A stretch of 64,000 nucleotides of DNA, from positions 124,001-188,000 of the forward strand of contig WYBT01000062.1 in NCBI GenBank assembly GCA_011525785.1. The letters run 5' to 3'. Positions 9,676-18,712 of the stretch are shown here, one piece after another (positions within the stretch are counted from its first letter, which is position 1; every line of letters starts with the position of its first letter). The notes under the pieces were generated by a model. It was not told the DNA's origin. It worked only from the letters and a program-made list of their open reading frames with translations, and made no database searches. The position numbers and the translations under genes are program-made. The stretch is from Planctomycetaceae bacterium (lineage in GTDB: Bacteria > Planctomycetota > UBA1135 > GCA-002686595).

Positions 9676-10278
9676 ATGATCCTGTTCGAGAAGCGCTTCC
9701 ACGAGGGCCTCACCAGCGGTGCGATCACGCTCACGTTCCGGCGCTGGGCGAGCGCGCGCGTGAAGCCCGGCGGGCGATATCGCTGCCATCCGATCGGCGT
9801 GCTCGAGGTCGACTCGGTGCGGCAGGTGCGCGTGGGTGACTTGAGCGAGAAGGACGCAAAGCGAGCGGGCTTCGAGTCGCTGACGCAGATGCGCGAGTAC
9901 CTCGCGCGCGGCGAGCCGCTGAAGGCGGCGGATGAGCTGTGGCGCATCGAGTTCCACCACGGCGGCGACGGCGATCGAGTCCAGCTCGCGCTCGAGGACG
10001 CGCTGAGCGACGAGGACGTGGCCGCGATCGACAAGGCGCTCGCTCGCATGGACTCCAAGCGCGCCTGGACGGCCGAAACGCTCGAAGCGATCCGCGCGAG
10101 TCCGCAGGTGGCCGCGTCGAAGCTCGCTGCCGCGTTGGGGCGAGAGACGCTCCCCTTCAAGACCGACGTGCGCAAGCTCAAGAAGCTCGGCCTCACGCAG
10201 AGCTTCGAGGTCGGCTACGAGATCTCTCCGCGCGGGCGCGCGTATTTGGCGAAGCGTTCGCGCAGCAAGAAGCGCTGA
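9676..10278 (+). CDS. ASCH/PUA-like domain protein
   Basis: The 200-residue protein has an N-terminal ASCH-type PUA-like fold (about 1-90: FEKRFHEGLTSGAITLTFRRW, VKPGGRY, GVLEVDSVRQVRVGDLSEKDAKRAGF). Its C-terminal half looks like a winged helix (TAETLEAIRASPQVAASKLAAALGRETLPFKTDVRKLKKLGLTQSF.VGYEISPRG) and ends in a basic tail. ASCH proteins are thought to bind RNA or modified nucleotides, and the added helix-turn-helix-like region suggests nucleic-acid binding. It lies between the two subunits of the molybdenum oxidoreductase but has no obvious functional link to them. The ATG start is supported by the ASCH motif beginning immediately. Confidence 0.75.
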   Translation: MILFEKRFHEGLTSGAITLTFRRWASARVKPGGRYRCHPIGVLEVDSVRQVRVGDLSEKDAKRAGFESLTQMREYLARGEPLKAADELWRIEFHHGGDGDRVQLALEDALSDEDVAAIDKALARMDSKRAWTAETLEAIRASPQVAASKLAAALGRETLPFKTDVRKLKKLGLTQSFEVGYEISPRGRAYLAKRSRSKKR

Positions 10279-10308
10279 ATCGATGGCTCGCGCTCGCGGG
10301 CGGGATCG

Positions 10309-11295
10309 CTACGGCGTGCGCGGGGCGCGTTCGAAGGCGAAGGAGACGATCAACGGCCGGTGATCGGAGCCGGCGCTCGCGCCGAGCTCGGCGCTGCGCA
10401 TTTCGAGCCCGCGCGTGAACACGTGGTCGATGCGCACCAGCGGCGGGCTCGGCAGGCCCCAGAAGCGCCCGAAGGTCGGAAAGCTCAGCCCCAGTCCCGC
10501 TCCACGGCGTTCGAAGGCGTTCTCGAAGCCGGCGTGCTCGAGCGGCGCGAGGATTGCGCTGCGCGGGCCGAGGTTGAAGTCGCCGGCGATCAGCACGGGG
10601 AGCTCATGCGTCGCCGCGCGAGCGAGCTCGGCGACCTGCTCGTCGAACTGCGTGAGCGGGCCGAAGAACGCGACGGTGGCGCGCGCGTGGAGGTTCACGA
10701 AGGCGAGCGCGCCGTTCGGCGTCTGGAGCACGCCGTGCAACCGCGTTGCGCCATCGGGCTCGATCACGTGACGCATATCGCTGAGCGCGAAGTGCGACAG
10801 CACGCCCTTGCCGCGCCGACCCGCTGGCCGCAGCTCGCGAAACGGCGCGAGTGCAGCTCCGCGTGCTTCGATCGCCGCCGCTTGCGCGTCGTCGAGCTCC
10901 TGCAGCAGCACGAGGTCGGCATCGAGCTCTGCGAGCGCGTTGCACAACTCGTCCGGGCTCGCGCGACCGTCACCGACGTTGAACGTGACGACACGCAGCT
11001 CGTCGGACGGCCGCGGCGCGCGCGGCTCGCTCTCGCGCGACAGCTGCGAAGCGTGCAGCGCTAGCCAGATCCCCAGCAGCGCGAGATGCGCGCACAGCCA
11101 CACTCGCCGTCCCGCAGGGATCGCAAGCGCCGCACCGGCGGTCCACACCACGCCGCTGCACTCGTAGAAGTGGAGCGCGCTCGACAAGGGCCAGGCCCAG
11201 ACGCCCGCCACGGCTTGCAGCGCTGCGCCTGCGACGGTCGCCGCGGCGAACACGTCGGGCGCCCGCGCGAGCTGCGAGAAGGAGCTACGCATCAC
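10309..11295 (-). CDS. Membrane-anchored endonuclease/exonuclease/phosphatase (EEP) family hydrolase
   Basis: About 100 N-terminal residues hold three or four hydrophobic segments (for example VFAAATVAGAALQAVAGVWAWPL and LCAHLALLGIWLALH). The EEP fold follows: VVTFNVGDG, LLQELDD (metal-binding Glu), VNLHARATV, IAGDFNLGP, RIDHVFTRG and SDHRPLIVSF (catalytic Asp-His). The layout of N-terminal TM helices plus an extracytoplasmic EEP domain matches VanJ-like lipid or pyrophosphate phosphatases. The substrate is probably a membrane-associated phosphoester, but this cannot be settled from sequence. It is convergent with the ASCH gene, 30 bp away. Confidence 0.8.
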   Translation of the reverse strand: MMRSSFSQLARAPDVFAAATVAGAALQAVAGVWAWPLSSALHFYECSGVVWTAGAALAIPAGRRVWLCAHLALLGIWLALHASQLSRESEPRAPRPSDELRVVTFNVGDGRASPDELCNALAELDADLVLLQELDDAQAAAIEARGAALAPFRELRPAGRRGKGVLSHFALSDMRHVIEPDGATRLHGVLQTPNGALAFVNLHARATVAFFGPLTQFDEQVAELARAATHELPVLIAGDFNLGPRSAILAPLEHAGFENAFERRGAGLGLSFPTFGRFWGLPSPPLVRIDHVFTRGLEMRSAELGASAGSDHRPLIVSFAFERAPRTP

Positions 11296-11450
11296 GCACT
11301 CACGCTAGCGCCAGCGAGCCCTTCGACTCGGGGCCGGCGACGCGCTCTTCGCGGTCGGCAAGTGGCGCTGCGTGGACGCGCCCGGACGCGGCGCGAGCGG
11401 CCGGCGCTCGTCAGCGCGCCGAGTAGACTCGACCTCGTCCCCTCGACGCC

Positions 11451-12227
11451 ATGCGAGTCCGATTGCCGTCCGAGTCGAGTTCAGCGCGCCGAAACTCGCC
11501 GCGCGTGCGCACGCCGGAGTGGGCGCGCGTCGCGGGGCGCGTGCTCTTCGGAGTTTTCGTGCCGCTGGCGTGCTTCGGCGTGCTGCTCGCCGTGGCGCCC
11601 GATCTGTGGTTGTGGCCGATGGCGCTCTTCGTGCTCACCTGCGTCGCTGCCTACGTGACGAGCTGGCTGCGCGCGCCGCGCGACGACGGCTTCGACGCGG
11701 CGCTTCACGGCGCGATGTTCGCGGCCACGGCCTTCGGCGGAGTGTGGGGCGTCAGCGCGGGCCTGCTCACGCTCGTGGTCGGGTTGGCGGTCCTCGTCGA
11801 GCCCGCGGACCTCGAGCTCATTCACTGGCTGGCCTTCGGCGCCGCAGCTCCGTGCGGATTCGTCGCCTACGTCTGACGCCTGAGCGCGCGCTGGCCTCGA
11901 CGAACCCGCACGCGAGCGACGACTCGCGCGCAGACCGCCGCGCGGCTCGTCGGGTTTCTGGGTCCAGGCGTCGTGTGCCTGTCGCTCTTCGCCGTGATCG
12001 CGACTCGCGCGCGGGCGGTCGAGCAAGGCGTGATCGCGAACGAAGTCTCAGTCGAGCTCGACAGCCTACGGGTATGGCGCTGGCTCGCGCCGGGCCGGCC
12101 GTGGAACGAGATCGTGTACGCGCGAGAGTCAGCGCAGGACCCACTCGAACGGGCGCGCTTGGACGACGCCTACGTGGCGCTCAAGGGCGAGCCCGCGTTC
12201 GAACCCGCGGTCGCGCTCCATCGATGA
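11451..12227 (+). pseudogene. Membrane protein frame interrupted by an in-frame TGA
   Basis: Codons 1-141 (ATG at 11451) encode four hydrophobic segments and stop at TGA 11874-11876, right after the fourth (AFGAAAPCGFVAYV). The same frame then stays open for another 116 codons. These give an Arg-rich loop (RLSARWPRRTRTR), a fifth hydrophobic segment (ARLVGFLGPGVVCLSLFAVIATRA) and a soluble tail ending at 12227. Codon use stays strongly GC3-rich across the stop, and the arginine loop fits the positive-inside rule. One gene with a nonsense codon (for example TGG to TGA) is therefore more likely than two genes. If there are two genes, the second would start at GTG 11973, cutting its membrane segment. 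No family is recognised. Confidence 0.5.
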
Positions 12228-12258
12228 TGGAAAGGTCTCGCGCGACGAGAGCCGCGCG

Positions 12259-13809
12259 CTATGACAGCGGCGGCAGCTGCGCGGCGCGGATGTAGGCGTA
12301 CTTGTAGATGAACAGACCCGCTGCTGCGGTGAGCGCTGCGAGTGCGAGCAGCGCCGGCGCAGCGCTCGCGAGGGCGCCCAGGCTCGACAAGGCGAGCAAC
12401 GCGACCGGGATCATCGTCCCAGCGCGCCCTCCGAGGCGGTAGGGCTGCGTGATCGGCCCCATCTTGACCACGTCGAGGAAGGCCTGCGCTTGGCGGTGGT
12501 TGGCGGTGTGCGCCTTGCCGCGGCGCTCGAGTCCGACGAAGACGGTGTGCACGATCAGGCCGCCGATGCAGATGCGCGCGAGCGAGTTCGCGTCGTCCGC
12601 GAAGGGCGCGAGCGACACTGCGCCGAGGAACAACGCTTGGATCAGCAAGTGGGGGAGCAGGCGCGGCTCCTGCCACAGGTCGCGGCCCTCGCACTGCTTG
12701 AAGAGGAACGCGGTGTAGCCCGCGACGCCCAGGCCGAGCACGGCGTTGATCCAGCGCAGCGCGCCGATCGCGGGGTTCCAGTCGAAGTCGGGCAGGACCG
12801 GCGAGTCGGGACCCAAGTGGCGCAGCACGAGCATCGCGAGCGTGAGCGTGACCGTCGCGCTGAAGCCCATCAGGATCCACGCGCCCTTCACCAGCCAGCT
12901 GCGCGTGTTGGGCCGCGTGAGCAGCGTGAAGAACTTCATCGGGCGCGCCAAGTCCTCGATCAAGAGGATCGTGGTGAGCGTGATGAACACGAGCGCGAGA
13001 ATCTCAGGCGTCATCGTCGAGTACGCGCCCGTGAGGCCGAGCTGCTCCGCGAACGGCGCGAGCATCGCTGCGCCCGCGGCGATGCCCTTCGTCACCAGAT
13101 ACGCCGCGACCTGCCAGCCCCACTGCACCTTGTGGCCGACGTCGAGCACCGTGCGCACGTTCGGCGCGGTCGGCACGCTCGCCGGCCAAGCGTCGGGCTT
13201 GGTGTTCGGCCGCTCGCTCCACAAGTACGTCTCGGGCCGCTCCGCGAGGCCCGGCTCGAGCGACTCGGGCAGCGTCTCGAGGTAGTGCACGTTGGGCCCG
13301 GTCTTCTGCTCCGTACGCCGCAGCAGGGTCGGGTGCTGCTTGATCATCTTCGCGATGCGCGACGAGGGATCGTGCACGTCGCCGAACACGATCGCTTCCT
13401 CGGGACACACGATCACGCAGGCCGGCGCGAGGTTCTGCTCGATGCGGTGCGCGCAGAAGTGGCACTTCTCGACCGCGCCGGAGTCTTCGTTCAGGTAGAT
13501 CGCGTCGTAGGGGCAGCCCTGCATGCACGCGCGGCAGCCGATGCACGCGTCGCGGTCGATGTCGACGATGCCGTCCGAGCGCTTGGAGAGCGCCGTCACC
13601 GGGCAGATGGTCACGCACGGCGCGTTCGTGCAGTGGTTGCAGCGCAGCACGGCGAAGTGGCGCTTGACCGCAGGGAACGTGCCCTTCTCGGTGTACTTGA
13701 CCCAGGTGCGGAAGCTGCCGAGCGGAACGTCGTTCTCGCTCTTGCAGGCGACGGTGCAGGCGTGACAGCCGATGCACCGCCGGTGGTCCATCAGAAAGCC
13801 CAGTTGCAT
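12259..13809 (-). CDS. Fused FeS-cluster/NrfD-like membrane subunit of a molybdenum oxidoreductase
   Basis: This 516-residue protein fuses two normally separate subunits. Residues 1-~170 are an NrfC/PsrB-type electron carrier with four Cys clusters (CIGCHACTVAC at 12-22, CNHCTNAPCVTICP, CIGCRACMQGCP, CHFCAHRI....ACVIVCP), enough for four [4Fe-4S] centres. Residues ~230-510 are an NrfD/PsrC-type membrane domain with about eight helices, which usually exchanges electrons with the quinone pool. No signal peptide is seen. It is the natural partner of the molybdopterin subunit at 6708-9479, although four unrelated reading frames lie between them. Confidence 0.85.
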   Translation of the reverse strand: MQLGFLMDHRRCIGCHACTVACKSENDVPLGSFRTWVKYTEKGTFPAVKRHFAVLRCNHCTNAPCVTICPVTALSKRSDGIVDIDRDACIGCRACMQGCPYDAIYLNEDSGAVEKCHFCAHRIEQNLAPACVIVCPEEAIVFGDVHDPSSRIAKMIKQHPTLLRRTEQKTGPNVHYLETLPESLEPGLAERPETYLWSERPNTKPDAWPASVPTAPNVRTVLDVGHKVQWGWQVAAYLVTKGIAAGAAMLAPFAEQLGLTGAYSTMTPEILALVFITLTTILLIEDLARPMKFFTLLTRPNTRSWLVKGAWILMGFSATVTLTLAMLVLRHLGPDSPVLPDFDWNPAIGALRWINAVLGLGVAGYTAFLFKQCEGRDLWQEPRLLPHLLIQALFLGAVSLAPFADDANSLARICIGGLIVHTVFVGLERRGKAHTANHRQAQAFLDVVKMGPITQPYRLGGRAGTMIPVALLALSSLGALASAAPALLALAALTAAAGLFIYKYAYIRAAQLPPLS

Positions 13810-13994
13810 AGGGCGAAGACTCTACGCAAGCGCCGGCCGCGGACCAGGGCTAAGGCCGGCCTTCACGCCACGTCCAAGGGGCGCAGCGTCCCACGCGCCG
13901 ATGCGCCCTGCGGCATTCGGCCGCGCTGAGATCTCGGTTCCGTCGCTGCGACCACCCGGGACCTTCCCGAATCGCGATGGAAGGCGGGCGTCGC

Positions 13995-14375
13995 TCAGCG
14001 CGCTTCGCGTCGCTCGGCGAGCGCGCGGTCCACGGCGCGCTTGAAGGCCGCGGGGTCGTCGGGCGTGATGCGGAACTGCTTCCAGAAACCGGTCTTCTCG
14101 AGCGCGACGTGCTCGTTCAAGTCGGCCATGTCGAGCTTGACCGTCTTCATCAGCTCGCCGAGCCCGTAGTCGCCGCGGAGACAATCGAAGATCACGAACG
14201 CGGGGCGCACGCTGACGGCCTTGATGTCCGAGAGCGGCACGACCACGCGGCCCCAGGGCACCGTGTCGAGCTCGAGACGATCGGCGAACAGGCGGTACTC
14301 CCGCCACAGGCTCTTGAGCGTCGGCTTGGAGACGTACAGCGGCTCGTCGTTCGCTTGGGGCTCGCTTCGAGTCAT
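13995..14375 (-). CDS. Small protein with PH-like beta-barrel pattern, unknown function
   Basis: The 126-residue soluble protein has no signal peptide. The central pattern YVSKPTLKSLWREYRLFADRLELDTVPWGRVVVPLSDIKAVSVRP resembles bacterial PH-domain strands (YRLFADRLEL, VVVPLSDIKAV). It ends with a helix (DDPAAFKRAVDRALAERRE) typical of PH-like proteins whose last lines read 'P..F..A....'. The family is not recognised with certainty and no enzymatic motif is visible. It lies downstream of a small secreted Cys protein on the same strand. Confidence 0.65.
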   Translation of the reverse strand: MTRSEPQANDEPLYVSKPTLKSLWREYRLFADRLELDTVPWGRVVVPLSDIKAVSVRPAFVIFDCLRGDYGLGELMKTVKLDMADLNEHVALEKTGFWKQFRITPDDPAAFKRAVDRALAERREAR

Positions 14376-14424
14376 GGTCTCGCGGCGCCGGTCGGGTCTT
14401 GAGCGCTCGAGAGCGAGCGACGGT

Positions 14425-14667
14425 CTAACGTGCGATCGAGGCGCCCAGCACGAGCTGCGACTGCCACGTGAACATCTTGCGCAGCGTCTTGAAGTGCAGC
14501 TCCGCGTTGCCGCCGCACATCGGGCAATCGACCGGCGGCGGGTCGTCGTCGGAGTGCTGATGCACGCCGCTCACCAGCGCCGCGTGGTGGCGCTCCCAGG
14601 CTGACTGCGTGGCGAGCACACCAGCGGAGGCGACAGCAGCGAGCAGAGCGAGTGCGACGAACTTCAT
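14425..14667 (-). CDS. Small secreted protein with a CPMCGG motif
   Basis: This is an 80-residue protein. A signal peptide (MKFVALALLAAVASAGVLA) is followed by a short His/Asp-rich stretch (HQHSDDDPPPVD) and a CPMCGG pair. The CxxC plus nearby His and Asp residues suggest metal binding or a redox site, but no family is recognised. It sits 39 bp downstream of the YtrA-like operon on the same strand and may be cotranscribed with it. Confidence 0.6.
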   Translation of the reverse strand: MKFVALALLAAVASAGVLATQSAWERHHAALVSGVHQHSDDDPPPVDCPMCGGNAELHFKTLRKMFTWQSQLVLGASIAR

Positions 14668-14706
14668 AGTGGACCTCTTCGGCCGGAGCCTCGGCAGGGC
14701 TCCAGG

Positions 14707-16695
14707 TTAGCTCGTCTGCCCGTCCGGCGACAGTCCGGGAGCGGGCCCCGCTCCGGGGCGCGTCCGGCGGCGTCGCGCCGTGCGACCAGTTGCGATCAGG
14801 ATCAGTCGGCGCGGCGGTAGCGGAGTGCTCGCGAGCTTCGGGCGGGGCTCGAGCGCCACGGCCAGTGCGGCGGTCGCCGGGCCGACTAGGAGCGCGAGCG
14901 CCCACCAAACTCGACGGAGCCCGAACGTCTGTCGGCGCGCGAGCCAGTGCGCACACACCAGGCCGAGCGCGACGTGCAGCGCGAGCAACCACGGGCGGCG
15001 GCCGGAGGCGACGAGAGAGGGGCGTTCGTCCGGCGGCGCAAGCGCAGCGGCGGGGCGCACGAAGTCCGCAAGCGTGACGGCGGGCGCATCCAGCGTCGTT
15101 GCGAGCAACGCGAGCGCAGTCCAGCGCGGCGAGGCGTCGTAGCGATGCTCGAGGCGCGGCGCGCCCGAGGGGTGCACGACTTCGACGTGCGGTGCGAGCA
15201 CATCGTCGTCCAGGAATCGCACGGTGAAGCCCGCTGCGGGCTTCGGAGCGACTCGCACGAAGCCGCTGCTCGTCCACTCGTGCAATCCGTTGCGGCCTCG
15301 CAAGCGCGGGCCGCGGCGCGCGAAGAGCCCGTCGAGGTCGTCGAAGTACTCTTCGCTCTGATCCCAGCCCATCCACTCGTCGCCATCGGGCAACTCGAGC
15401 TTCGTGAGGTGCGGCTCGATCCCTGAGTACGCAACGGTCCAGAGCGTCAGGTCGCCCGAGTCTGTCAAGAGGAAGCTCGAACCGCCTTCGCGCCGCGCGA
15501 GGTACTCGAGCTGAGGCGAGAAGCTCCGTCCGTCAGTGCGCTCGAGCGTTGTCAGACGGTGCGGATCGAAGTCCGGCGTCGCCACGACGCGAGGCAGCTT
15601 CGAGCTCTCCTTCCAACGCTCGTCGACTTGGGCGAAGCTCGCGCGCACTTGCCACGCTCGCAGGTCGAAGCACAACGCAGGCACGAACAGCGCGCCGTCG
15701 AGCTCGACGGCGAAGCGCTGCTGGGGCGGGACCTCCATCTGGATCTGCGCCGGCCCGAACTCGAAGCCGGTTCGTGCGAGCTGGACGTAGCCACCCGAGT
15801 ACCCCAGCCATGGACGGCGAGGGAGTAGCTCGCGCGGTTCGAACAACGGCGTCGCTCCACCGGCTTGACTCGCATCCTCGCCCTCGACGAGCGTGAGTCT
15901 CCGGCCCGCAAGCGCGATGGCAGGCTGCTCTCGCGCGTTCGACCGCAGCGCGGAGTCGCACAACGTCTGTGCGCGCCAGCGCAGCGGCGCCGATGCAAGC
16001 GCGAGCACAGCGAGGCCTGCGATGCTGCGCACACGTCCGCGCAAGGGCCTCGATGAATCCTTGTCGACGCCGTGGACCTCGGCCGCGAGTCGCAGCACGC
16101 AGCCGGACGCCGCGACGTTCCATCCGATCCAGGTCCACTCGTTCGAAGCGAGTACGTCGCCGACCGCGCTCTGCCAGGTCTTGGCCAGCTCCCAAGCGCT
16201 GAGACCGGCGAGAATCAGCGCTATCGCGAGCCTCCAGCGCGAGCGGACGAACGCTGCGGTCAGCGCTCCGATCGCCAAGCCCCACAGCGAACTGGTCGCG
16301 GCGACGCCGACGACCGCGAGGTGGCTGGGGAGCGCGGCGCGCAACGCTTGGAGCTCGGGCTCGAGCGCGCGAAGGGCGATCAGCGCTGTAGCGAATGCGA
16401 CGAGCACGGCCAGCAGTAGCGCCGCGGCTCCAGCGCGCGCTGCGAACTGGCGCCGAGCGGAGAGGCCGCGGTGCGCGAGGTACTGTCTCATCGCGCCGCG
16501 CCGATCGCGCTCGAGCGCGTCCGCACCGAGCAACAGTCCAGCGAGGAACCACGGCGCGGACTGCGAAGCGCCCAGGCCCGATGTCCCGTAGCTTGCCGCG
16601 AGAGAGGACGTCCAGGAGGTCGTGGTCGTGACGGCGCTCAGCAGCAGCGCGAGCAGCGCCTGATCGTGAAGGTGCTTGACGATCACCTGGCGCAT
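14707..16695 (-). CDS. ABC-2-type permease-like membrane protein with large extracytoplasmic region (paralogue 2)
   Basis: The 662-residue protein has six or so N-terminal hydrophobic segments (about 10-240), a long soluble region (about 255-560) and two C-terminal helices near 575-630. The layout and several motifs (RRPWLLALHVALGLVCAHWLARRQ, LALLVGPATAALAVALEPR) match the adjacent 664-residue protein, so the two are duplicates. Together with the upstream ATPase they probably form a heterodimeric exporter like YtrBCD-type systems, but the ~300-residue extracytoplasmic insert is unusual for ABC-2 permeases. The substrate is unknown. The start codon lies 19 bp from the stop of its paralogue. 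Confidence 0.7.
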   Translation of the reverse strand: MRQVIVKHLHDQALLALLLSAVTTTTSWTSSLAASYGTSGLGASQSAPWFLAGLLLGADALERDRRGAMRQYLAHRGLSARRQFAARAGAAALLLAVLVAFATALIALRALEPELQALRAALPSHLAVVGVAATSSLWGLAIGALTAAFVRSRWRLAIALILAGLSAWELAKTWQSAVGDVLASNEWTWIGWNVAASGCVLRLAAEVHGVDKDSSRPLRGRVRSIAGLAVLALASAPLRWRAQTLCDSALRSNAREQPAIALAGRRLTLVEGEDASQAGGATPLFEPRELLPRRPWLGYSGGYVQLARTGFEFGPAQIQMEVPPQQRFAVELDGALFVPALCFDLRAWQVRASFAQVDERWKESSKLPRVVATPDFDPHRLTTLERTDGRSFSPQLEYLARREGGSSFLLTDSGDLTLWTVAYSGIEPHLTKLELPDGDEWMGWDQSEEYFDDLDGLFARRGPRLRGRNGLHEWTSSGFVRVAPKPAAGFTVRFLDDDVLAPHVEVVHPSGAPRLEHRYDASPRWTALALLATTLDAPAVTLADFVRPAAALAPPDERPSLVASGRRPWLLALHVALGLVCAHWLARRQTFGLRRVWWALALLVGPATAALAVALEPRPKLASTPLPPRRLILIATGRTARRRRTRPGAGPAPGLSPDGQTS

Positions 16696-16714
16696 GGCGG
16701 CTGCTCGCGCCAGC

Positions 16715-18709
16715 TCAGCTCACGACGGCTTCGGGCTGCGTAGCGCGGGTCGGCCGCGGGCCGATGCGCAGTGTGCGGCGCGGCGGCTGCGGCAGTGCGG
16801 CGCGGCGCGGCTCGAGGGCGTTGGCGAGCACCGCAGTCAGCGGCCCGAACAGTGCGAAGAGCACGAGCCACGACGCGCGCAGGCCGTTCTTGCGCCGAGC
16901 GGCGAAGTACAAGGCCAGCGCGAGGCTCAGGCCGAGGTTGAGCGCGAGCAGCCACGGCCGCCGTCCGCCGGCGACGAGGGGATCCAGCCACTCGTGGCGC
17001 TCGGTGGGACGGCGCGGCTGGAAGTCGAAGGCCGACTGCACGGAGGCGAGCGGCGAGCGGAGCGCGCTCACCAGGTGCGCCAGCAGCGAAGCGCCCAGCG
17101 GCGCGCGGTGGCGGAACTCGAGCGGTTCGAGTTCGCCGCGCTTGTCGAGCAGTTTCACGAGCGGCTCGAGCACGTCCGCGTCGAGCACGTCGACTTCGAA
17201 GCGCTGCACCGAGGCGCATTCCGACTGCCACACTTCGTCGGCGGTCAGCGCGGCGGCCACGAGCTCGGACCCGTTCCAGCTCCTGCGCCCCTCGGGCGTG
17301 AGCAGCACCACCCGCGACGAGTTGCGCCGACTGCTCGCGCCTTCGAGCTCCGCGCGCGCGCGCCCGATCGCGACGTCGATGCCGCTCCACGAGCCCTCCG
17401 CGCCGACTTGGCTGAGCGTAGGAAGCGCCGGCGCGAGATCGAGTCGCCACAGCGTGCGGTCCGACGCATCGGCCAGCAGCCAGGCGTCCGCGTCGTCCGC
17501 GGGCGGGAGCAGGATGAGCTGCTGCGAGAGCGGCTTGCCGTCGCCGCGCGCGAGCTCGCGCCGATAGGGGAGTGCGAAGTCGGGCGGCGCGTCTTGCACC
17601 ACGGTCTTCGACGACGGCCCGTAGTGGAGCCCGACGGCCTGAGCGAGCACGCGACCGTGGCGCGCGCTGATCCACGTGTCGACGTGGAAGCATCGCCCGC
17701 GCGCGTCGCGCAGCCACTGCGGCTTGCTCACGAAGTGCCTCCAGCCGGCGCCGAGCTCGAGCACCAGCTCGTTGCGCTCAACGGTGTAGTAGCGCGCCTC
17801 CTCGTTGCGCGCCGCGATGTCCGGGCGCTGCACGGTGTCGAACAGGACGGCGTCGATGCGCGGACCGTATTCCCTGGTCTCGGCCGGTTGCGCCATCCAG
17901 CTCGCCTGTGACCAGCCGAGCAGCGGCGCGGCGCGCGCGCTGCGCTCGAGAGCCAGCTGCTGCACCAGGCTCGCGCTCAAGACCGTCGCCGGCGCTGCGA
18001 TCACGAGCGCGGTCACGGCCAGTGCGGGGCGCAGCGGTCCGGCGAACGTACGCTCTTCGTCGATGCCTTGGCGCAGCATGCGCGCTGCGAGAAGGTGCAG
18101 CGCCGCTCCGCCGCCGAGCGTCAACACGAGCCACAGTGCCTCGTTGGGGATCCAGCGCTCGCCCAGGCCGCGCAGTGCGGCGAACACGAGGTAGAGCACT
18201 CCGCATCCCGCGTAGAACGTGAAGAACAGCGTCCGCCAGCGCGGTTGTCGCAACAGGCCGCCGGCGAGCCCCAGGCCGTGGCCGAGGACAGCAGAAGTCG
18301 AGAGCAGCGCAGGCTCCCACAGGCGAGCGTAGAGCGGCGCCGGATGAGCGAGCGGATCGTGGACGGCCAGCCCCATGACCGCGATCACCGCGATCACGAC
18401 CAGTGCGGCGAGCGCGAGGCCGAGCAGGTTGGCGAGCGACTGCGCGAGCAGGATGCGCGTCCGAGGAAGCCCGCGGTGGAGTATGAACTCGCGCAGGCCG
18501 CGTGCTTCGTCGCCGAGGGCGCACAAGAGGCCGATCAGCGCGCCGGCGATGCCCCAGGCGACGGCGACGAGCGGCCCGGTTCCGTCCGTTCCAGGCCGGC
18601 GGAGGATCGCGAACTCGCGGCCGTTCGCAGCGAGCGCCAGAGTCACCAGTGCAAGCAGCGCACAGGGCAGCGCGGCGCTTGCGAGTTGTTTCTTGAAGAT
18701 CGCGCGCAT
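16715..18709 (-). CDS. ABC-2-type permease-like membrane protein with large extracytoplasmic region (paralogue 1)
   Basis: The 664-residue protein starts with a membrane segment (ALPCALLALVTLALAA). Helices follow up to about residue 245 (including VAVAWGIAGALIGLLCALG and ALAALVVIAVIAVMGLAV), then a soluble region of ~330 residues and two C-terminal helices (LLALNLGLSLALALYFAARR, WLVLFALFGPLTAVLANALEPR). The cytoplasmic loop GDEARGLREFILHRGLPRTRILLAQ parallels that of its neighbour. The start codon is 3 bp from the stop of the ATPase gene, so it is translated from the same operon. The most likely role is the membrane half of an ABC exporter or a self-protection system. Confidence 0.75.
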   Translation of the reverse strand: MRAIFKKQLASAALPCALLALVTLALAANGREFAILRRPGTDGTGPLVAVAWGIAGALIGLLCALGDEARGLREFILHRGLPRTRILLAQSLANLLGLALAALVVIAVIAVMGLAVHDPLAHPAPLYARLWEPALLSTSAVLGHGLGLAGGLLRQPRWRTLFFTFYAGCGVLYLVFAALRGLGERWIPNEALWLVLTLGGGAALHLLAARMLRQGIDEERTFAGPLRPALAVTALVIAAPATVLSASLVQQLALERSARAAPLLGWSQASWMAQPAETREYGPRIDAVLFDTVQRPDIAARNEEARYYTVERNELVLELGAGWRHFVSKPQWLRDARGRCFHVDTWISARHGRVLAQAVGLHYGPSSKTVVQDAPPDFALPYRRELARGDGKPLSQQLILLPPADDADAWLLADASDRTLWRLDLAPALPTLSQVGAEGSWSGIDVAIGRARAELEGASSRRNSSRVVLLTPEGRRSWNGSELVAAALTADEVWQSECASVQRFEVDVLDADVLEPLVKLLDKRGELEPLEFRHRAPLGASLLAHLVSALRSPLASVQSAFDFQPRRPTERHEWLDPLVAGGRRPWLLALNLGLSLALALYFAARRKNGLRASWLVLFALFGPLTAVLANALEPRRAALPQPPRRTLRIGPRPTRATQPEAVVS

Positions 18710-18712
18710 GGT

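Noticed and set aside
11451..12227. UGA recoded as Trp throughout the genome
   Set aside because: Most genes in the window end in UGA, including overlapping ATGA junctions, so UGA is a normal stop.
14425..14667. CPMCGG protein as a selenoprotein-like redox protein
   Set aside because: Both positions are Cys codons and there is no in-frame UGA.
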